A stretch of 64,000 bases of DNA, from the NCBI GenBank assembly GCA_035222895.1, contig JAVYIG010000607.1, forward strand, positions 372,001 to 436,000, written 5' to 3'. The stretch is from Strongylocentrotus droebachiensis. Lineage: Eukaryota > Echinodermata > Echinoidea > Camarodonta > Strongylocentrotidae. Made by a program: the position numbers and the translations under genes. Below the pieces are notes generated by a model, which ran no database searches, had not been told where the DNA came from, and saw only the letters and a program-made list of their open reading frames with translations. Of this stretch, positions 57,036-64,000 are shown piece after piece (the stretch's first letter is position 1; the number at the start of each line of letters is the position of its first letter).

Positions 57036-57908
57036 CAAACAAACTGACAACCAGCAACCATAATACTATAGTATAAACACAAATACACAATTATCTATCT
57101 GCAGTGGTGTTTCCACTTCTCATCAAAATCTCATCTCGCAAATTATTCACCAAACTTAGTATAGTTATGTAGTATGTCATATTTTTTGTATTCGATAATA
57201 TGAGATGAAAGTTGTGCAAAAAAAAATTATTATAAAGTTCATGATTACAATAATTTGTGTCCATTGAAATTATTGACGTGTACATATTTATAAGAAAGTT
57301 TTTTGTTTTCATTTGATAAACGAACATTAATACAACATAAATCATCTTTCACAATTTCACAATGCATAGGACTAAAATATATCACGCTTATATAATAGGA
57401 AAATATTACCGCACTACACAGTTATTTCATCCCAAAAATCTAGAACAAGCATAGTTTTTTTTTCCAGAATAAATCTGAATACTTTAAGAAAATTCCTTTC
57501 ATATTTTTCAAAATAATATTATACACAATCGAAATTATGAGTTTTTTCATGGGATTCATGGGAATTTTCAAGTAATCGATGAATATTTAGTGACGTTTAT
57601 TGTACTGTATTATATTATTCCGTATAATTTTTTCAAGACAGTTAAAAATCTGGAACATTTTATTCATGATTACTGTCTTTTCATTGTCCACGGAAGGGGC
57701 ATTGGGGGAATTTGTTCACTGGTTGTTTTTATCCATGGTTAAGCTCTCAGTTTTTAATTGTCCGAGAGGAAATTTTAGGGAACTTGTCCACCTTAAATTA
57801 TTTCTATGGTTAAATGTTCAATTGGCTGCCGATAATTATGTGGAACCTGTCTCCAGTATGGTTTTGTCCTTGTTTTAAGTTTCACTGGGTGATTGCAAGT
57901 TATTTTTT
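57036..57908. other. Unit D block downstream of GPCR D
   Basis: Shorter and more diverged than in A and B; about 1 kb of the B sequence (26,090-27,120) is reduced. About 57,470-57,820 has no match in A or B and holds a plus frame (57,600-57,878) without recognisable domains. Confidence 0.5.
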
Positions 57909-59181
57909 TCAGCGAGTGATTCTCATTTTCCTTACCAAGTCGATGGGCATGGGAAGGCTTCCGAGCCTACATCTTATGATGCATACCATCACCTCCCTAA
58001 AAACACGAATCCTTCTCGCGTAGATGATGGGATTAATACAGCTATTAAAAAATAGAAGGGTCGAAAGCCAGGAAAGTGCACTGTAAGAATCTGCGCTGTA
58101 AGATAGCGCTAAACATAGGGTTACAGCGTAAGGAATGAAGCAGATGACAAAAGCAACGAGAATTACTAACAGATTCTTGGTGACAGCAAGAAGCTTCCTG
58201 TAAATTTGAGGTTTTGCCTGTTTCTTAAGAGGTAATTTGGTTTCCGATCCCTCGATACCTAGTGGTACTTTCGCTCTTAGATCAGATTCGCCATCTGTGC
58301 TTTTTAAGTCTTCTTTAGATGGGGATACCATCAAAATCTTCGCATCCTGCATATAGTTATCCGACTGACTAGATTTGAGTCTCTCTCCTTTTGATTTGTC
58401 GCAGTTCTGGCTTCCTAAATGCTCGGTTGAATGGGATGCCCTCAAAACAGTGTTCTCGTTGACCAAACCACCTTGTTGGGTAACTTGGTTTTCATCTATG
58501 GTGTCCGTGCATATTTCATTCTGTATCTTTCCTTCGACTTTCTTCTTAGGCTTCATCTTCTCCGCTCGGTGTGCAATGAATCTCCATAGTTTGAGGTAGA
58601 CAGTGACAACAATTGCAAAATGCCCGAAGATCCAAAACGCTAAGCAAATTTTTTTGTTTTGTTAGTAGTATGATATATAAGCAGAGCGAAGAAAAGTTAA
58701 ACACCCACGTGAATGCAATCATGAGGCATACATTTCGAGCCTTGTAAAGTTTCTTGAATTTTCCTTGGTTTCTCGTGATGAGATACCAACTGGTAAAGCC
58801 AATGAAAGCATGGGTCGTAAGGCTTACGCCAACACAGGCCGATATGACAAAAATCCAAAAGTTTAAGGTCCAGTCAAACTGACTGATCAGCAAACTTGCA
58901 ACATAAAAGGGAAGGCAGATCGACGTCAACAGATCGGCACAGGCAAGGTTCAGGATAAACCAGTTGAGGGTCGATCTGAGCTTGCGAGAGAGAACAATGG
59001 CGAGGATCACGATAGAGTTTCCGATGATTCCTGTAATGCTGATTATAAGGAGGATGATAAAGAGAGCAACGAGTTGGGCGACGCCTAAAGACTGATCATA
59101 ATGATAATAAGAAATACCGCCTGAAAGACGGCCGTTTGTTAGATCAAAGGCCGACGTAGGAAGGGTGCTTTCATCTGCCAT
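57909..59181 (-). pseudogene. Class A (rhodopsin-like) orphan GPCR D, frameshifted
   Basis: Third unit's receptor. It starts MADESTLPTSAFDL at 59,181, 29 bp after the conserved acceptor (59,211-59,212). Intact through TM4: GNSIVI, LACADLL, TM3 region GVSLTTHAFIGFTSWYLITR. An indel region at about 58,640-58,670 (A-rich, ACAAAACAAAAAAATT on the minus strand) breaks the frame between TM4 and TM5, so the remainder is in another frame (57,909 to about 58,640). That part includes the third cytoplasmic loop, FVICFIPY and NPIIY. D is clearly more diverged than A and B are from each other, except in external loop 3, where B and D agree. Pseudogene unless the indel is an error. Confidence 0.9.
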
Positions 59182-59212
59182 CTTAAGCCTGTGATAAGCT
59201 AGAAGTTTTTCT

Positions 59213-60350
59213 GAAATAATTTACAAAGAAAAGAACGAATACCATTTACACAGAGTTTAAATGATATCATTTTACATTCTGTGGAATTGTCAAGGTAATG
59301 TGGGTCAACCAAATATTTCCATGAAATATTGAAAATTACTTCGTTCAAAGTTGTGGACAGTTGCCTTTGACTAAACATTATTTCACTTCTGAATCGTTAA
59401 TTGCAAATATAATGCACATGGCGGACGTTTATATTTAAGGTATCTTCTTACTTCTTTAAACAACAATTTAGAGTTTAGTGCCTTCGTGGTCCAATTAGTC
59501 ATAGTATATCGAGTTGGAAACGATCTAAGTCATTGCTCTGTGTAATACGAATGATGGACTTTTTCTGACCGCCGTCCAAGCCCAAAGATTTAAAATTTAA
59601 AATAAGCAATTTGACAGGAAAGTTTGAATTGTCAAAATCCAATTCATTTAGGTTTGTGAGTTTGGCCAATATTGTATAAAGGTCAAACTCACAAACCAAA
59701 ATGAATTGTTTGGCTTGAAAGGAAGTCATAACAACGCTATGAATTTTAACTATCATTATTGTAAGAAATAAATCTATTCAGCCAATGCAAAAATCAGAAA
59801 CCACTGTTTGAAAAAGTTATGTCAGCTTTTAAAACTTATTATGATATGGAAAGATATACAACAGAAACAAATCTTCAAGAAAATTAACAAATGTTTCGGA
59901 GAGTCTTTGCTCAGGTTGTTTGTTTTTCTTTATGTTAAAGAATTTGTGTACACATTACATTTTGTCAAGTTTAATATATTTTATGTCGTTGTGCGGCCTA
60001 GGTTATATTGTATTATTTTATTGTTGAAATATTTGTATTATTATTATTATTATTATTACTTATACCGCGCTTTTCCAAAAAGGCCCAAATCGCTTAGAGT
60101 GAATGAAAATTAAAATTACTTAAATACATATAATAAGAACTGCAACTACAAACTGCAAAACAAAATGTGTTTTTAAGGCCTTTCTGAAGGTAATAACTGA
60201 TGGAGACTGCAGGACCTATATGACAAGTCATGGAATAGTGCATGTATTGATATTTCGTGAAAAACCATTATGTTGATAATGAATAAAGGAACCCTGTGGA
60301 AAATAAGTATGATGTGAATTCTATTTTGCTGTACGTTGTACATACCCTCC
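59213..60350. other. Unit D block upstream of GPCR D
   Basis: Aligns with 28,735-30,480 and 10,992-14,340. Predicted donor GT at 59,450-59,451 (minus strand, GAAGTAAGAAG context). Shows the empty site for the LINE at 12,039. Contains a short TTA microsatellite (60,030-60,057) and the old LINE/SINE 3' end. No protein gene. Confidence 0.6.
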
Positions 60351-60559
60351 CATGCCATAAGTATTGCAACATAGCTAAAATGCATGCATTTTTATTTTAT
60401 TTTACAAGCCTTTATATTGTTATATTTCATTCATAACCATAGTGTTGTCGACCATTTTTGTATATTTTGAGAGGGAAAACTAGTCCCTTTTCATTCCTGA
60501 GAGAAGTAGATGACCAGACCTGGTCATTTCTGAAACAAATTGGAAGACAAATGAACAAA

Positions 60560-60786
60560 GGCAAAACAAATGAAATTTTGGGAGATGGGGATTATCAGTG
60601 AGCGAAATCATGAAACTGTTTCATATTTCTCCCAAAACTGTTTACAGGTTTCGTTTGTATTTTTCGCAAAGAAATAATGGCCGTAAGGTACCAATACAAG
60701 GGCAGAGGAAAAGGGCAACACCCAGAGAAGAAAGATTTCTTTGTGCCGTTGCTAAGGAGGATGCGCGCCAAAATCAGAGGTTGTGA
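60560..60786 (+). pseudogene. Tc1-like transposase N-terminal HTH domain, left arm
   Basis: Reading WGLSVSEIMKLFHISPKTVY then YFSQRNNGRKVP and ATPREERFLCAVAKED: the first helix-turn-helix, linker and second domain of Tc1-type transposases. The DDE catalytic domain is missing because the arm ends at the palindrome centre. Confidence 0.78.
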
Positions 60787-60833
60787 TTATCCAACAAAAT
60801 ATAATAAATGTGTGAAAATTTACTTTCAATAAA

Positions 60834-61110
60834 CTAGTACAATATATTCACCTCTAGAAACTGACTATAATTTAATATATCGGTGGAATAAAGTTGCATT
60901 AAAACGTCTTTGCAATACAGATCTAAATCCTCCTTGGCAACGGCACAAATAAATTTGTCTTCTCTGGGTGTTGCCGTTTTCCTCTGCCCTTGTCTTGGCA
61001 CCTTATGGCCATTATTTCTTTGCGACAAGTATAAACGAGACCTGTAAACAGTTTTGGGAGAAATATGAAACAGTTTCATGATTTCGTTCACTGATAATCC
61101 CCATCTCCCA
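60834..61110 (-). pseudogene. Tc1-like transposase N-terminal HTH domain, right arm
   Basis: Mirror copy of the left-arm domain (NEIMKLFHISPKTVYRSRLY, ATPREDKFICAVAKED) with about 10% residue differences. The arms have therefore diverged since the palindrome formed, or came from two different parents. Confidence 0.78.
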
Positions 61111-61358
61111 AAATTTCATTTGTTTTGCCTTTGTTCATTTGTCTTCCAATTTGTTTCAGAAATGACCAGGTCTGGTCATCTACTTCTCTCAGGAATGAAA
61201 AGGGACTAGTTTTCCCTCTCAAAATATACAAAAATGGTCGACAACACTATGGTTATGAATGAAATATAACAATATAAAGGCTTGTAAAATAAAATAAAAA
61301 TGCATGCATTTTAGCTATGTTGCAATACTTATGGCATGGGAGGGTATAACAACATTAT

Positions 61359-61945
61359 ACAGTGCGTCCCAGAAAAAACGAAACCGAGAAGTATCGATGT
61401 TCTTTCATAACTTAATCACAACTATAATTAATGATTGATACATATTTGGAAAGCTTAGAGTCTCCTCTTTCATGTGATGCTACTTAGATGATGCATATTT
61501 CACGCATGAGTGATTAAAAGCTATTTGAAGGAAGGAAACCAAAAAGACATTTGGCGGGCGGTATCTGAATTTCGAAGAAAAATTCACATTTCTAGAAAGC
61601 TGAGTTTCTGCCCTTTCATATGACACCTCAATCAGGAAAAATGAGCGAGGAATGACAAAGTTCTGTTTGTTTGAAGTAGTGCTTGCATTTCCATAATTTT
61701 ATTATACGAATTCGTTTTCACTGGCTGCCTGCCGTATCAATAAACGAAATTAACAAAGGACTTAACTCCGTTTCGTTGACAATCAGCCGTAGACGAGAGT
61801 CTTCATGCATGGCTGATTGTCAACGAAACGGAGTTAAGTCTTTTGTCAAATCTGCTTTTTGCTACGGCAGGCACCCAGTGAAAACGAATTCGTTTGTTGA
61901 AATTATGAAAATGTAAGGGCTACTTTAAACAAACAGAACTTTGTT
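61359..61945. mobile_element. Mariner-type end and a 290-bp palindrome
   Basis: TA-CAGTGCGTCCCAG at 61,359 looks like a mariner-type left end. From about 61,656 to 61,945 two ~130-bp arms are inverted copies (AAGTTCTGTTTGTTTGAAGT, CGAATTCGTTTTCACTGG, AACTCCGTTTCGTTGACAAT) around a ~25-bp loop. The right terminal repeat is missing; sequence joins directly to a SINE piece. Confidence 0.7.
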
Positions 61946-61946
61946 T

Positions 61947-62313
61947 ATGGAAACTGCCCCCTACCATAGCCCCCGCTGCGTACAGTCATGGTTCAGTGAC
62001 AAAGCAATGGCCTCGTAACTGTGAGGCCCCAGGATCAACACCGTGTCGATGTGCTATATTAGTGCCCTTTTGTGAGGCATTAATCCTCATTACTGTCATT
62101 TATGACTTAAGGGCATAGGTCCCCTAGTTAATAAACATAGTAGCATAATATACATGCTTTAGCAGTCACGCAAAACACATATTGGCAAATTATTATTCAA
62201 TAAAATCTGAGACTGTATACTATTATCTAGATCTAGTATTTTTAAATTATTTTTAAAATAATTCCATAAATTGGGATAAAAAAAAATATTCCACCGTTAT
62301 GAGCAACAGTGTA
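61947..62313 (-). mobile_element. TACACTGTTGCTCATAA element (right part) carrying a SINE
   Basis: Reverse complement of 52,328-52,418 plus 54,008-54,290, ending CAGTGTA at 62,313. Its plus strand includes a SINE (61,955-62,110) with CTCGTAA loop. Right of it, unit sequence related to 19,301 onward resumes. Confidence 0.7.
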
Positions 62314-63081
62314 TATGACGTTTTGGTTTTCTTTTCAGCATTCATGAATACATTCTGTAAAAACAAGGTTTTTGAAATAATTTAAACAAAAGTTAATACT
62401 TTCAATCTTGTGTGTCAATCAAGTGCTTTTATATGCCTTTATGGTATCATTTTGAGGAATGGAAACTGATATTTGAAAAGAGTTTTTACTGGGAGAGCGG
62501 CTTCATCTGTAAATCATCTTATGGTTGTTTTTACTATGATTACATTTATCTTTAAAAGAAAGCCCTTATACAAAAAAATCATAAAGAAATCTTTATAATA
62601 TAACTATTATCTTTTTTCATCACTTAAATTGCCTCCGATCAAAATGAGTTTTGTTTTTCCATGACAAATATACCACCCTTCTTATTATTTAAATACCTGG
62701 AATAATGAAGTAAGTACTATGTTGAATATTTTGTAGCTCCCACGAGAATTAAATTACATGTAATAGGATTTCATTGAATTATATTTAATTAAATTGGACT
62801 ACCCTAGTCAAGGTAAGAATGTTCATGTTAAAATTCGAATACATATGCCACGTGTAGGCATAATTGTGAATTTAGTCAACATTTTAGTGAAAGCATTTTT
62901 TTTCTTCATTTCATTGTTACCCATAAAATATAAACAACTTATAGCCTCTTTTCATGAAGTGATTGTAATTTTTATTCTTGATACATCAAAATTACATAAT
63001 TTCAGAACTTCAATTAGCAATCTTAAGAGCCATAGAGATTGATCAATTAAACCATCTGTCAAAATCATTATATTAAAGGAG
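62314..63081. other. Unit D end and unique spacer
   Basis: 62,314-62,450 matches unit A (about 19,301-19,510). The remainder is AT-rich without recognised genes; an 82-residue frame (62,794-63,042) has no recognisable domain. Confidence 0.45.
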
Positions 63082-63299
63082 CAGGGGCAGATCTAGTTTT
63101 TAGCGGGGGGGGGGTTGACCCAGTGGCGGATCCCGGATTTTCTGGATCTGTTTTTTACTTTTACTGTTTTACTTCCTCCTTTTTTCCCCCTTTTTTTTCC
63201 TTCTCTTTTTGCCCTTTTTTTTTCCTCACTTGGCCGCCCAAGGGGGGGGGGGGGGGGGTTAAAACCGCCGAACACCCCCCCCCCCTAGATCCGCCCCTG
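63082..63299. mobile_element. hAT-like MITE with CAGGGGC...GCCCCTG ends
   Basis: CAGGGGCAGATCTAG (63,082) and CTAGATCCGCCCCTG (63,285-63,299) are inverted. A second CAGTGGCGGATCC start lies inside at 63,121. Poly-G, poly-T and poly-C runs fill the interior. Flanks share only a short AGGAG, so the duplication is not clear. Confidence 0.5.
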
Positions 63300-63817
63300 A
63301 GGAGGTAAGAAAAACGTTTTCCAACTTTAAGGGCAAGAGTATAATTGCATTTCCTTGTAACACATGCACATTAGTTGGTTTAATTGAATTTTAAGAGGGA
63401 ATATTCCTTTCGCCTCAAACCATGAAGAAATACATGCCTTTGTAATACTTCGGTTTGCCCAAACGCATTTAAAATAAATTTAAAATTCGAAAAGGGTTAA
63501 TTCAGATTCTGTTGTAGTTTCAGTTATGCAATTCGTGTTTTTTTGCAATATCAAGATTCTGTTCTTCTTCAAGGGATCTATAATATAATATCACTTATTT
63601 CTTAGATTTATTATAAATAGGTTTATGCTTTATTGATTCGTCACAAATTCATACATTCAGGAACTAGTTCAATTCGTGCTATAAGAAGTTCCACATATAC
63701 GATGAATTAATTTTCTATAAAAGGGTTACCATAAAATCAAGACCAGTGTTTATAACCGGGGTGCCGCAAGACAGATTTGGGGGTGCCTCGAGATAATTTA
63801 AGTAATATATATTTATA
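63300..63817. other. Spacer, no feature recognised
   Basis: AT-rich DNA without open frame or visible repeat. Confidence 0.4.
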
Positions 63818-64000
63818 CAGGCGCGGATCCAGGAATTCTTAGGGGAGGGGTCCCAACTTTCTTTTTTCTTTTTTTGCGCCCGAAAATTTGAAAATCGCGC
63901 CGGCCGGAAAGTCGCTCAGTGGGGGCGGGGAGGGGGGGGGGGGTAGTGAGCACATTTTTTTTTTTTTTTTTTTTTGGCCCTCGAAAATTTAAAAATTTGG
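63818..64000. mobile_element. Left end of another hAT-like repeat, cut by the window
   Basis: CAGGCGCGGATCCAGGAATT followed by poly-G and poly-T runs, the same style of end as 63,082 and 63,121. The right end lies beyond 64,000. Confidence 0.4.

Larger units (their letters stand above)
60352..61345. mobile_element. Palindromic Tc1-like foldback element
   Basis: Two arms of about 420 bp (60,352-60,775 and 60,925-61,345) are reverse complements at high identity. Outer ends are CCCTCCCATGCCATAAGTAT, flanked by TA. Unit A at about 14,405 shows the uninterrupted site. Each arm starts at a Tc1-like 5' end and runs into the transposase N terminus, so the element is two head parts fused tail-inward. 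Confidence 0.88.

Overview
The window looks like AT-rich nuclear DNA from a multicellular animal, most likely a marine invertebrate deuterostome such as an echinoderm. The evidence is: rhodopsin-type GPCRs with an almost single-exon coding region in tandem on one strand; degraded LINEs of several clades; a Penelope-like element; tRNA-derived SINEs; and many non-autonomous DNA transposons. No bacterial gene organisation, rRNA or functional tRNA gene is visible. The taxon is an inference; nothing in the sequence is diagnostic to species.

The backbone is a set of paralogous segments read from the same strand. Unit A (1 to about 19,560), unit B (about 23,440 to 34,130) and unit D (about 48,826 to 62,480, heavily interrupted) share intergenic sequence and each carry one class A GPCR on the minus strand: A 5,671-6,919, B 27,391-28,660, D 57,909-59,181. 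A fourth, more diverged GPCR piece with TM6-TM7 only (gene C, 45,336-45,959) lies between B and D. A, B and D each have one frame break (A an 8-bp deletion in TM3, B a 1-bp insertion in TM3, D an indel before TM5), so all three are pseudogenes unless these are sequencing errors. A, B and D share a plausible 5'UTR intron: 241-273 bp in D and B, about 4.3 kb in A, where a piggyBac-like fragment, an inverted satellite and a MITE were inserted.

Because the units are paralogous, several insertions can be compared with an uninterrupted copy elsewhere in the window. These include an intact-frame LINE (2,332-4,506), a broken RTE-like LINE (12,039-14,049), an L1/Tx1-like LINE (49,262-52,258), two hAT-like elements (15,781-19,126 and 47,322-48,825), Harbinger-like MITEs (1,064-1,709 and 9,783-10,477), and a palindromic Tc1-like element (60,352-61,345). 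Between B and D lies a 3.9-kb element with terminal inverted repeats but no coding capacity (35,854-39,721), then a multi-level nest: an RTE-like relic interrupted by a minus-strand CR1-like LINE tail, itself interrupted by a head-to-head Penelope pair with GIY-YIG endonuclease and hammerhead-like motifs (40,930-44,360).

The most unusual theme is a series of non-autonomous transposons whose interiors are filled with repeats of one short, family-specific motif, often in both orientations. Examples are GTTTCGGACGTTACA in 35,854-39,721, GTTGTTTAAA in 15,848-16,716, GGAGTAAATTTACTCC in 21,872-22,918, a TTCATTCAAATTCG-like motif in 52,419-54,007, and AAGTGCCCCTTTT in the hAT-like pair. A second highlight is a short mosaic tract in extracellular loop 3 of GPCR B that matches D although the rest of B matches A.
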